Shown here piece after piece: positions 1-7,135 of a stretch of 19,187 nt of DNA (within the stretch, counting starts at the first letter, position 1; the number at the start of each line of letters is the position of its first letter). This stretch comes from JBOGED01 sp050743625 (GTDB taxonomy: Bacteria > Actinomycetota > Nitriliruptoria > Euzebyales > Egibacteraceae). The stretch covers positions 1 to 19,187 of the forward strand of contig JBOGED010000125.1 of the NCBI GenBank assembly GCA_050743625.1, in the 5' to 3' direction. The notes under the pieces are model-generated. The model worked only from the letters and a program-made list of their open reading frames with translations, was not told where the DNA came from and did no database searches. Made by a program: the position numbers and the translations under genes.

Positions 1-314
1 GCCCTGCTCGCAAGGCGCGCCGAGTGCGCATATCCGCAAGGCTCATATGTAAGCGAGGCGCAACGCCGCGAGCGCCGGGCGTGGGATGGCCGTCCGAATA
101 CCAACGGATTTACGGATGGGGCCACTAAGCGTCTCTGCGGAAAGAATTCAGCCGCGGGCGTCGTTCGGTATCGAGCCTGCGGCCAGAGCTTCCCAGCCCG
201 GCGATCATGGCGAAGACACGCGTCGTCCCGTTGCCGGACCAGGGCGTATAGGTGCCGATACTTGCTCGCCGGCGCGAGCGGCGGCGGCCGGCTCGCGAGC
301 AGTTGATGGTCGGG
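1..314. other. No supportable gene
   Basis: Short frames are open on both strands, but none has a recognisable domain, a convincing ribosome-binding site or a plausible protein composition; they are rich in Arg, Ala and Pro as expected of random high-GC frames. The stretch lies just downstream of the recombinase remnant and may be more decayed mobile DNA. I see no RNA gene, repeat array or terminator in it. Confidence 0.5.
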
Positions 315-806
315 TCAGGCGGCGCCAGCGACGAAGGCGGTGACGAGGTCACTGGCGTGGCGGTCCAGGTTGTGCCGGGCGGCGATCTGCACGTCCCGCA
401 CAGGCACCCCGGGTCCAAGGCAGCGGTGATGAAGCGGTGCCGTGGCGAGTGCGGCGAGATCCGCTTGCTGATCCCGCCCGTCTGGCCGCCCGGCGCATGA
501 TCCGGGCCGCGCGGTGTCGGTCCAACCGCCTGCCGCTGCGCGAGAGCAGCACCGGGCCGGCAAGCCGCTCGCCGGTGGCCAGATCTACTGCGCGGGCGAC
601 TCTGGGTGGCAGCGGGATAAGCGCGGTCGTGCCTGCCTTGCCGATCGGTCACGCTCCAACGACAGGTATTCGACGTCGACGGCGCGCGCTTGGGACACGG
701 GCAAGCCCAGAACGCCGAGCAGACGGCCAGCGTGTGGTCGGTCGGGGCTAGGCTCGCGCGGCGTGGCGAGGAATGAGCCCAGCTCCATACGATCAAGCCC
801 AGCGTG
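315..806 (-). pseudogene. Tyrosine recombinase (XerC/D-like) remnant, catalytic core only
   Basis: Read across frames on the minus strand, the pieces rebuild the catalytic core of a site-specific tyrosine recombinase. In order they are GLDRMELGSFL, LLGVLGLPVSQARAVDVEYL, IGKAGTTALIPLPP, ATGERLAGPVLLSRSGRRLD, ISKRISPHSPRHRFITAALD and GVPVRDVQIAARH, ending NLDRHASDLVTAFVAGAA. The HxxR box (HSPR) is visible. The first catalytic Arg, normally in a GLRVSE-type motif, is Pro. The block that should carry the nucleophilic Tyr (usually about ADPRTTxxYDR between the last His and NLDRHA) is absent, with a junction near 372. At least two frame changes and a missing N-terminal arm-binding domain confirm that it is dead. 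It directly adjoins the transposase remnant on the same strand. Confidence 0.82.
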
Positions 807-829
807 GTGGTTCATAATCTCGCTGGGTC

Positions 830-1555
830 GGCGGGCGTGCGCGGCAGGCGAATGCTGCAGATGCCCGTTGCGTGCACCGCACGACCAGTCGGACGTTGGA
901 CGGCAACTGTGGCGGCGCGGCCAGGGGCATCTCGAATACTTCGATGTGGTCGACGGCCGTGTTACTGCCGGCGTTACCCGGGCGCAGCAGCCGGCCAGCG
1001 CCTCTCCCGAGCGGTCACCGCGGTCCAGGTAGCTTGTCAGCGGGTGGGTCCCGAACCCTTTCTTGTAGGTCGCCGCCGCCAGGCGCAACCCGTCCCGGTC
1101 GTCGTTCCAGCGGGTGGCCAACGTCGCGTCGACGTCCATGCTCAACCGGAACACGGTCTGGCGGCCGCCGGCCTCCCACGCCGCCCTCGCCGCGGTGATC
1201 ACCGGTGGCTCACCACCCCAGCCCACACCTGCGCGCGGGCCTCCCGTCGGGCGTCGGCCAGCCGCTCTACGACCAACTCGTCGTCTGCTAACGCGATGAT
1301 CGTGCGGTTGGCCGTAGCCGCCGACGCGGCGTCGCCGAACAAACTCCGGCTGGGCCTCCAACACTTTCAGGTGCCGCAACGCGTCGCCGCCGTCGGCCCA
1401 TATCAGCACCACGTCACGCACGACCTTGCCCGGATCATGCTCTGTCCACGACCGGCACCCACCCACCGCCGGTGACAGCCCGTCGGTCAACCCCACCCGG
1501 CCGGTCATCCCCCGTCCGCGCTCACCTCCAACGGCGCCACATCACGATCCTTCTT
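830..1555 (-). pseudogene. IS1380-family transposase remnant, frameshifted and truncated
   Basis: The minus strand carries conserved blocks of IS1380-type DDE transposases: DVAPLEVSADG at the start, then GLTDGLSPAV, HDPGKVVRDVVLIWADGGDA, LRHLKVLEAQPEF, GGEPPVITAARAAWEAGG, VFRLSMDVDATLAT, TYKKGFGTHPLTSYLDRGD and SGEALAG. After a frame change it continues LLRPGNAGSNTAVDHIEVFE and LPSNVRLVVR. The first and second blocks are in different frames, and a middle part of about 30 residues is scrambled by compensating shifts. Sequence resembling the C-terminal half of the family is missing; the match stops near 840, where the recombinase remnant begins. One open frame runs through both remnants (585-1508), but it is a chance fusion. 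No terminal inverted repeats or target duplication were recognised. Confidence 0.8.
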
Positions 1556-1572
1556 CGTTCTCCTGCGAGTCT

Positions 1573-2856
1573 TTATCTCATGGGTGAGCCCTTCTCCTGG
1601 GACCGTTCGTTGTTCACAAACCGGCTAAAGATGGCTGGCGCCGCTGACTCGCCCAGCGTGCGTGCGTGATGGAGCACATCTTGTATATCCCACTGTAAGC
1701 GGGCAAACGTGACGGCGATTCTGCCTTCATGGTCGAGTATGAACAGCTCGATCCTGTGCCTGTTCACGAGCGCTTGGCCAAAGTTCACACCCAGCTCGAA
1801 GTACTCTTGAAGCGCTTCAAGTCCAGCTTTCGTCCGTAGAAAGCGATCGTTGTCACCGAAGACCACGCCTCGATTCTCGCCGTACGCTCTCAATCTGGGC
1901 GGCAGATCGAAGTCCGGATCGTAGGTGATGGCCGCCGTCTGAACTAGACTCTGCGATACCTCCTCCTGTAGAGCGCGTTGCAGTCTGGCCAATTTGGTGA
2001 TCGTGAGTGCACATTTGTTGGGGTTATCGCATCTGGTGTAGAAGAACGCGACGATGGACGGTCTCCCGCTGAAGAAATCGCCAAAAGTCAGCGTGCGTCC
2101 ATCCTGATCTTCCATCTCGACGCCTGCGGGAACGGCAAGGTTCCGGCCCTCTCCATGGGTGTGTCCCGCTGCACAGCTCAGGTCGAAGGGGATAAAGCTG
2201 ATTGGAGATGCGGCTGGATTGATCCGCAGGGGTGATCCTGCCGTCATGTCAGGACCGCTCGACGCGGCACAGCAATGGACATCGGCATCACTGAGTCCGG
2301 CAAGTATCGCTTCGAGCGTTGCTCGCGCAGGCGCGGAGACGACCTCTGGGTCTTTGTGCAACGCCTCTAACATGGGTAGGGCGGACCGCGCATCCGCACC
2401 CAACCAGGCAAAAGTCTTCATGATCTCTTCGATCGCTGTGGTGTAATTCGGTACCGGCCACTGCGGCCAGTAGTTCGCGAACGACACCGCATCGTCCGTG
2501 TATCTGATGTTCTCGATCGCTTTGAGCAAGAAGGGAACGGCGTGGGTGGTGGGGCTATCAAGGCCGCGCAGGGCTCTGGCCGCGGCGGCCACCAGATATG
2601 CATCGCGCCCGTTTTCTAGCTCTTCCAGCACGTAAGGCAGGGCCGCTTCTGGCAGCCCCACCTGCTCGAAGGCCGCGATGATGTAGCCTCTTATGCGAAT
2701 CGTGGCCTTCGTGCCTCTCCCCCTGTACAGGGAGATCCGTTCCGGTAGCAGCCCTACCAGGCAATCCCTGCGTCGCGGGTCCTGCTTGACCGCATCCACC
2801 AGCTCGGCGATGCGCTCTTCGGGCGTGTCCTGGTCGACAGCGTCATCGGGCAGCAT
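1573..2856 (-). CDS. HEAT-like repeat / SCO1-SenC fusion protein
   Basis: The protein is 427 aa from the ATG at 2856, chosen over an upstream GTG (2892) because GAGGGG sits 8 bases before it. Residues about 10-190 form paired helices of HEAT type (for example VAAAARALRGL and RSALPMLEALHKDPEVVSAPARATL). A linker with several Cys and His follows (HCC; CAAGHTHGEG). Residues about 245-400 are a Sco/SenC thioredoxin fold: SIVAFFYTRC, then a second Cys (C276 and C282, spaced CX5C instead of the usual CX3C), the DPDFDLPPRLRAYGENRG block, and a late His (H367, in VNRHRIELFILD). Sco proteins use two Cys and one His to bind copper and help load copper enzymes. No signal peptide or membrane anchor is visible, unlike most Sco proteins. 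It is the last gene of the tyrosinase operon, 45 bases after its neighbour. A copper-donor or redox role for the tyrosinase is inferred. Confidence 0.85.
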   Translation of the reverse strand: MLPDDAVDQDTPEERIAELVDAVKQDPRRRDCLVGLLPERISLYRGRGTKATIRIRGYIIAAFEQVGLPEAALPYVLEELENGRDAYLVAAAARALRGLDSPTTHAVPFLLKAIENIRYTDDAVSFANYWPQWPVPNYTTAIEEIMKTFAWLGADARSALPMLEALHKDPEVVSAPARATLEAILAGLSDADVHCCAASSGPDMTAGSPLRINPAASPISFIPFDLSCAAGHTHGEGRNLAVPAGVEMEDQDGRTLTFGDFFSGRPSIVAFFYTRCDNPNKCALTITKLARLQRALQEEVSQSLVQTAAITYDPDFDLPPRLRAYGENRGVVFGDNDRFLRTKAGLEALQEYFELGVNFGQALVNRHRIELFILDHEGRIAVTFARLQWDIQDVLHHARTLGESAAPAIFSRFVNNERSQEKGSPMR

Positions 2857-2901
2857 GAAGCACACCCCTCCGATTCGTGCATGCTCCGGCACAGCGAGCG
2901 G

Positions 2902-3879
2902 CTATGCGCCGTACTTCGACATATAGCCGGCCGTCGCCTGCTTCACGTTTCGCGACCCCGACTCTTCACGCAATTGCTCGACGCGTCGGGTAAGCTCATC
3001 ATCCTGGCTCAGCGCGGCCGGGTTCGCGAAATACGTCAGCGCATTGATAGACACGGCACGAAGCTGATCGTCCTCGTCGTCGTCAAGAATGATCCGTCTA
3101 GCTTGCTCTTCAAGCTGGTCTGGAGCGACTGATTGCAGCGCGATGGCACTGATCCTCCTGACATCAGGGCTCTCACTCTTATCTTTGAGGATGGTGAGGA
3201 GTAGGTCTGTGGAAGACGAGTCTGCCGCCAGGAGGCGTACAGCTTCTCTTTTTGCCGCACGGTTGGGAGGATGTCCGACGATCCGCCTGAGTATAGGGAA
3301 GTACTCGGCGTGAACATCGTAGCCCAAGAACTGGATGGCTTTTGCGGCCGGGACCAACGCTTTGGAGCGGCGCTCCAGCCCGTCGATCAGGCGCCGCTGG
3401 ACGTACTCATCCTTCTCCCGTGCTAGGATGCCGATGGCGCGCCGCCGCAGTTGGGTATCAGGATCCTCGATGATCGACCGGAGTGTTGCCAGATAGTCCG
3501 GGCGTTTCGCGGGGAATAGCACCATACGAAAGCTGATCTGCTGCAGAACGTTAAGCACCGCAATTCGTACGTCCGTGGGCACAGTGGTATCACGTAGCAG
3601 CACGAGCAGCTCGTCGATGAGTTCAGGGCGCTCATCAACGTTGAGGTTGATGACCTGAAGCGCGGCGGATAGCAACGGCGCGTCCGCATCACTGTCCTGC
3701 AGAACCGCAATCGCTGCCGTAAGATCATCGTCGTCCTGTGGTGGCGCATGCTCAGCAAGCGCCATGTCCCGCCGCACGGCCGTCCGCGAGTTCTCCAGCA
3801 GATCGTGGAAGGTAGTCTGCTGCTGCACAGCTTGCTCGAGCTCTGCCGCATACTGTCTGCGATACTCTGAAACGTCCAA
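2902..3879 (-). CDS. HEAT-repeat protein
   Basis: The protein is 325 aa and starts at a TTG at 3879, preceded by GAGGTGA with about 7 bases of spacing. The first 60 residues are a charged helical leader with an acidic stretch (PPQDDDD). From about residue 50 to 310 there are repeated helix pairs of HEAT type, such as PELIDELLVLLRD, DVRIAVLNVLQQIS, YLATLRSIIEDPDTQLRRRA, SPDVRRISAIALQSV and QLRAVSINALTYFANP. No catalytic motif, signal peptide or membrane segment is seen, so a scaffold or protein-binding role is the sensible reading. It lies 35 bases after the tyrosinase stop and 45 bases before the HEAT-SCO gene, all on one strand, which argues for a single transcript. Base composition here is visibly less GC-rich than in the lon region. 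The precise function is unknown. Confidence 0.85.
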   Translation of the reverse strand: MDVSEYRRQYAAELEQAVQQQTTFHDLLENSRTAVRRDMALAEHAPPQDDDDLTAAIAVLQDSDADAPLLSAALQVINLNVDERPELIDELLVLLRDTTVPTDVRIAVLNVLQQISFRMVLFPAKRPDYLATLRSIIEDPDTQLRRRAIGILAREKDEYVQRRLIDGLERRSKALVPAAKAIQFLGYDVHAEYFPILRRIVGHPPNRAAKREAVRLLAADSSSTDLLLTILKDKSESPDVRRISAIALQSVAPDQLEEQARRIILDDDEDDQLRAVSINALTYFANPAALSQDDELTRRVEQLREESGSRNVKQATAGYMSKYGA

Positions 3880-3914
3880 TCTAGTTCACCTCAGATATGG
3901 CGGGTGGTGGCAAG

Positions 3915-5177
3915 CTATACAAATTCAAACGGCACATCATCGTAGTCGAACCCCAGGCGGCTCGCCGGTGTCCGGACTCCCTGATAATCAATCAAATCGC
4001 GAACGGTCGGTATGAGGCCCGGCGCGTTGGTGAGCGGCGATGGCGCGAGCGTGCCCCCGGGCGCGGTCGGTGGACGCGGCGACGTTGTGATCTGATTCCA
4101 CGGCCACATGGTGTCGTTCAAGTTATGCCCCACCCTGGTGGCGCCAGGATCTCCGGCGCCGCCCTGGGGGGAAAAGGTGCTGGCGCTCGTCACATCGAAG
4201 CGATCATTGAACCATTGCCATTTTGCCCACAATCGATCCACGTTGGCATGGAGTAAGAAGAAGAGCGGGTCCTTCGCGGCAGTGGAAATTTGAGAAACGG
4301 ATCCGGAGAAACTGGTATGGGCTCCACCATGTGGATTGCCTTCCATCGTCCGGAACCGTCTATACAAATTGCTCTGGCCGCCAAGTGCGAGGGTGGCGGC
4401 TTCGGTAAACAAGCCCGGTGGTCGTGTTTGGGTATTGAAACGTGGTCGTCTCACAATGCCCGGAATCCCATCGGTGGCCCAGAACTGAAGCGGGTTGGCC
4501 GCGCTGAACCGCACCGTCCCGGTGGTTCGATCCGAGACGCCCATGAAGTCTCGGCTAAACAGGCTCGGCGCGGGTTGATCGAACCGCCAGTAGGGAAGGG
4601 CAACGCTCGGGTCGATCTGCTGAAGCTCCCGCTCTAAGTCCAGCAGGAACGCCCGGTGCCACGGCAGAAAACCTGTGTCACCATGCGCTTCGGGATCTCC
4701 GGCGCTGGTATGCACGTTGCGGAAGTCGCTAAACCTCCCCATGCCGCGGTCGTTGAACGTGGCGAAGGCGGCGCGGAAGCGGTTGCGCTCGGCCGTGGTA
4801 AGGGTCGCCGCATTCTTGCGGATACGCACCATCAAGGGCGTGATGCCGAGCACTTGATCGGTGCTCGTATCGACGACCTCAACGGCGGCGTCCAGATCCT
4901 CCGTGCTCGGCCGCTGGAATTGACCGGCGATATGGATGTCCACCGGCGTACCGGCCACGGGTAAGGTGAGCGGCAATTCGGCCTGTCCGGTTCCGGGGAT
5001 GGTAGTGAAGAACACCACCTGCCCGCCCGTGGCGGTATTCTGATTGCGCAGTCTGACCGCGACCGGACCCGCTGCCCCCGTAGCATCCGCAAGCCGAACT
5101 TGGGCTGGAACCGGAGCCCATCCAACGTACCGGACCGCCGCACTGGTGCTGCCGTTAAGCCCGATTTCCGTTCTCAC
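3915..5177 (-). CDS. Tyrosinase-family type-3 copper oxidase with N-terminal beta domain
   Basis: The protein is 420 aa from a GTG at 5177, supported by AGAGGAAG 4-5 bases upstream; the frame stays open to 5264, but that extension has no ribosome-binding site. Residues 1-120 are beta-rich (VRYVGWAPVPAQVRLAD; GQVVFFTTIPGTGQAELPL) and look like an Ig-like extension. Residues 121 onward are the tyrosinase core. CuA ligands are H156, H165 and H174 (in DTGFLPWHRAFLLDLERELQ). CuB ligands are H283 and H287 (NPHGGAH) and H310 (DPLFFLLHANVDRLWAKWQ). All six ligands are present, so the enzyme should be able to bind the dicopper centre and oxidise phenols or catechols with O2. The residue after the first CuB His is Gly, whereas monophenolase tyrosinases commonly have Asn, which tilts toward catechol-oxidase-like activity (inference). 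There is no MelC1-type caddie gene and no signal peptide. It is the first gene of a three-gene operon ending in a Sco-like fusion. The substrate is unknown. Confidence 0.92.
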   Translation of the reverse strand: MRTEIGLNGSTSAAVRYVGWAPVPAQVRLADATGAAGPVAVRLRNQNTATGGQVVFFTTIPGTGQAELPLTLPVAGTPVDIHIAGQFQRPSTEDLDAAVEVVDTSTDQVLGITPLMVRIRKNAATLTTAERNRFRAAFATFNDRGMGRFSDFRNVHTSAGDPEAHGDTGFLPWHRAFLLDLERELQQIDPSVALPYWRFDQPAPSLFSRDFMGVSDRTTGTVRFSAANPLQFWATDGIPGIVRRPRFNTQTRPPGLFTEAATLALGGQSNLYRRFRTMEGNPHGGAHTSFSGSVSQISTAAKDPLFFLLHANVDRLWAKWQWFNDRFDVTSASTFSPQGGAGDPGATRVGHNLNDTMWPWNQITTSPRPPTAPGGTLAPSPLTNAPGLIPTVRDLIDYQGVRTPASRLGFDYDDVPFEFV

Positions 5178-5574
5178 AAAACTTCCTCTTTCCCGATGAG
5201 ACCGTGTGATGCCTTCTGGCGCATTCTGATGGCGGGCGGAATGGCAGGACGGAGCAACCCGCAAGAAACCATCCCCTGCACTCCATCAGGCGCAACCTAC
5301 CTTGCGGGCGAACCCACGGGATTCACCTGCCCAGGACCCACCCACGTCATGAAGAGGCGCCATGACCCTCACCTGATACACGACTGCCGCACGACTCGGG
5401 CGGCCCTCCAGCCGGACATGATCACCGTCCCGGCTGTCAAGGCTACCTCTGGATACCGCAGGCCCCGCGGCCAACGCAGATTGCGCGTCTTGATGCCGGA
5501 TACGAAGCGCGCTGCCCTTCACGGCATGGATCCTCGAGCAAGGTCGCCTCGCGCCGGCCTATGTCCGGCGGCTT
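5178..5574. other. Intergenic stretch upstream of the tyrosinase operon, no gene seen
   Basis: Apart from the ribosome-binding site AGAGGAAG of the tyrosinase gene (5182-5189), this stretch shows no conserved protein in any frame. The open frames at 5100-5576 (plus) and 5286-5522 (minus) lack domains and good start signals. It presumably holds the operon promoter, but no -10/-35 pair was convincing by eye. Confidence 0.5.
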
Positions 5575-5703
5575 AGCCTGAATCCACCAGTCGGCAGCGC
5601 CCAGGAAGCCTGCGTCGACCGCTCAACCGCGACTTTCCTCCGCATGCTCAAGGATTGCCGCAGGTCACCCTGCGGGTGAAGCCCGGAGCGGTGGATTCAG
5701 GCT
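5575..5703. repeat. 129-bp element with perfect 14-bp terminal inverted repeats (MITE-like or IS end pair)
   Basis: AGCCTGAATCCACC at 5575-5588 is the exact reverse complement of GGTGGATTCAGGCT at 5690-5703. Inside, TCACCC-TGC-GGGTGA at about 5666-5680 is a 6-bp hairpin. No coding frame of note lies between the ends and no clear target-site duplication flanks them. The shape fits a small non-autonomous transposable element, or the two ends of an insertion sequence brought together by internal deletion. It sits between the copper operon and the integrase remnant. Alternatively it may be one long-range RNA stem. Confidence 0.6.
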
Positions 5704-5784
5704 TACTCGATCCGGTGGGCCTTGTGGAAGCGGGGATGCGATGGCGGGGTGGAGCTGGGCGTAACCGGTAGGCGTACAGCTCGG

Positions 5785-6108
5785 TCAGCGGTCCTGACCC
5801 GCACGGAGGGTACTGGTAGCAGTGCGGGTGGTCATCTCCAGCTCGGCGGCGTCGAGCCAGCGCTCCAGTACCTCGCCAAGGGTGGCCTTGCTTCCTGACG
5901 TTCGGCCTTGGCCGACCTTCGAGAGCAGGCGGGTCCTGAGCTGCTCCGCCTCCTTGCGTGTTGCGCGGTGCCCGTAGACGAGCACGCGAAAGGTCCCCTT
6001 GGCCGTTGATGGATATGTCCCCTCGCCAGGTCGGACGTTACCACCGGAGGACCATCCGTCACCAACACCGTTACCCCGGAGCCGCGACGCACTGACCTCG
6101 CCACGCAC
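5785..6108 (-). pseudogene. Phage-type integrase N-terminal fragment
   Basis: The 107-aa frame contains the N-terminal arm-binding region and the beginning of the core-binding region of actinobacterial tyrosine integrases: GTFRVLVYGHRATRKEAEQL, then RTRLLSKVGQGR and ATLGEVLERWLDAAELEM. Compared with typical relatives, roughly a dozen residues (the 'DPVTGKR' hairpin) are missing after VLVY. The protein stops before the rest of the core-binding domain and the whole catalytic domain, so it cannot recombine. The first 30 residues resemble no integrase start, so the true start is uncertain. It begins 28 bases beyond the 3' end of tRNA-Ser(UGA), where integrative elements of actinomycetes commonly insert, so it is probably the scar of such an element. 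Confidence 0.68.
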
Positions 6109-6135
6109 AGATCAGCCATACATCCCGCTCAGCAG

Positions 6136-6224
6136 CGGAGGCGGTGGGATTCGAACCCACGGGACACGTTGCCGCGCCCAACGGTTTTCAAGACCGGTGC
6201 CTTCGGCCGCTCAGCCACGCCTCC
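6136..6224 (-). tRNA. tRNA-Ser(UGA)
   Basis: The minus strand folds as a class II tRNA of 89 nt. The acceptor stem is GGAGGCG / CGCCTCC with discriminator G at 6136. The anticodon arm is CGGTC-TTGAAAA-CCG type with anticodon TGA, the long variable arm is typical of serine tRNAs, and the T arm is GTGGG-TTCGAAT-CCCAC. CCA is not encoded. The 3' end abuts the integrase fragment, so this gene is the likely attachment site of a lost integrative element. Confidence 0.95.
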
Positions 6225-6287
6225 AGAAGGACAAGTGTAAGGCGAGCGGGGTAGGTACACTGACGGCGTCCGCGTTGCGGGCGGTCA

Positions 6288-6378
6288 GGAGGCTTCGCCT
6301 AGTTCGGTCTATGGCGCGTCACTGCTAATGACGTTGGGGTCTTAACGCCCCTCCAGGGTTCGAATCCCTGAGCCTCCG
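6288..6378 (+). tRNA. tRNA-Ser(GCU)
   Basis: The sequence folds as a class II tRNA of 91 nt. The acceptor stem is GGAGGCT / AGCCTCC with discriminator G at 6378. The anticodon stem-loop is CGTCA-CTGCTAA-TGACG with anticodon GCT, followed by a long variable arm (GGGG...CCCC) and T arm CAGGG-TTCGAAT-CCCTG. CCA is not encoded. It is transcribed divergently from tRNA-Ser(UGA), with 63 bases between them, and lies 37 bases ahead of the next coding region. Confidence 0.95.
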
Positions 6379-6415
6379 CTTACGCAAGCTTGAGGGTCGT
6401 CGAGGAGGTACTGCC

Positions 6416-6742
6416 GTGACGACGATCGCGAAAGATGCCAACGTGGTGACCGTCGTGAACGTGTTCACCGTCGAGCCTGAGAACCAGCAGCGGCTGATTG
6501 ATGTGCTCGTCCAGGCCACGGAGTCCGTGATATCGAAGCTGGACGGCTATGTGTCCGCCAACTTCCACCGCAGCCTTGACGGCACCCGGGTAGTGAACTA
6601 CGCCCAGTGGCGCAGCCGCGAACAGCTCGGGGCGATGTTGGGCAGTGCCGAGGCGCAAGAGCACCTCCATGCTGCCGCCGCGTTGGCGACCAGCGTCGAG
6701 CCGAACCTGTACGAGGTGGCCTTCACCCACTCCGTGGGCTGA
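6416..6742 (+). CDS. Antibiotic biosynthesis monooxygenase (ABM) fold protein
   Basis: The protein is 108 aa and starts at a GTG with a strong GAGGAGGT 5-6 bases upstream. It fits the dimeric alpha/beta-barrel ABM family: a first strand VVTVVNVFTVEP, helix QQRLIDVLVQATESVI, a strand pair GYVSANFHRSLDG and TRVVNYAQWRSREQL, and a C-terminal strand near residues 95-105. The YAQW box is typical. Family members include small cofactor-free quinol monooxygenases and heme-degrading enzymes; the substrate cannot be read from sequence. It is a cytosolic protein with no signal peptide, located between tRNA-Ser(GCU) and whiB1 and not evidently in an operon with either. Confidence 0.88.
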   Translation: MTTIAKDANVVTVVNVFTVEPENQQRLIDVLVQATESVISKLDGYVSANFHRSLDGTRVVNYAQWRSREQLGAMLGSAEAQEHLHAAAALATSVEPNLYEVAFTHSVG

Positions 6743-6884
6743 TCGGGGCCTCCGGGCGTTCACGGCGGAAATGTCGGCCTACTGCGTTTGGCGGCACGTC
6801 TGCGGGTAAAGTGGGTTATAGACGCTAAAAGCGATAGGTACGACCTCTCTTCCCCCCCCCGCATAGATGAAAGAGGGATCGACC

Positions 6885-7130
6885 ATGGGCTGGAGATCCA
6901 AGGCGGCATGCCTGAATGAGGACCCTGAGCTGTTTTTCCCCATCGGAACCACTGGGCCCGCGCTGGACCAGATGGAGCGAGCGAAGGAGATATGTCGACG
7001 ATGCGACGTGATCACCCAGTGTCTGCGCTGGGCTCTGGAAACCGACCAGGAGGCTGGCGTCTGGGGCGGCACGTCTGAAGACGAACGACGGACCCTACGC
7101 CGCAACCGCCGTCGCCGGGTCGCAAGCTGA
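6885..7130 (+). CDS. whiB1: WhiB-family [4Fe-4S] transcriptional regulator, WhiB1/WblE type
   Basis: The protein is 81 aa from the ATG at 6885, chosen because AGAGGGA lies 6 bases ahead; an in-frame ATG at 6867 would place that motif inside the gene. Four cluster-binding cysteines are visible: one in AACLNEDPELFFP, then CRRC and a fourth in TQCLRWAL. The WhiB turn GVWGG is followed by an Arg-rich tail (DERRTLRRNRRRR) that contacts DNA. The ELFFPIGTTGPALDQ segment and the short length match WhiB1 (WblE of Streptomyces), the essential NO-responsive member that binds the primary sigma factor. The upstream 140 bases contain a run of nine C (6852-6860), but no promoter could be assigned with confidence. 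It converges with lon across a 32-bp palindrome. Confidence 0.93.
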   Translation: MGWRSKAACLNEDPELFFPIGTTGPALDQMERAKEICRRCDVITQCLRWALETDQEAGVWGGTSEDERRTLRRNRRRRVAS

Positions 7131-7135
7131 TTGTG

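Noticed and set aside
585..1508. A single 307-codon minus-strand frame that could be taken for an intact gene
   Set aside because: Its first part matches an IS1380 transposase with scrambled segments and its last part a tyrosine recombinase; it is a chance in-frame fusion of two remnants.
6852..6860. Run of nine C upstream of whiB1
   Set aside because: Could be a slippage-prone switch, but a single homopolymer in high-GC DNA without evidence of variation is not enough.
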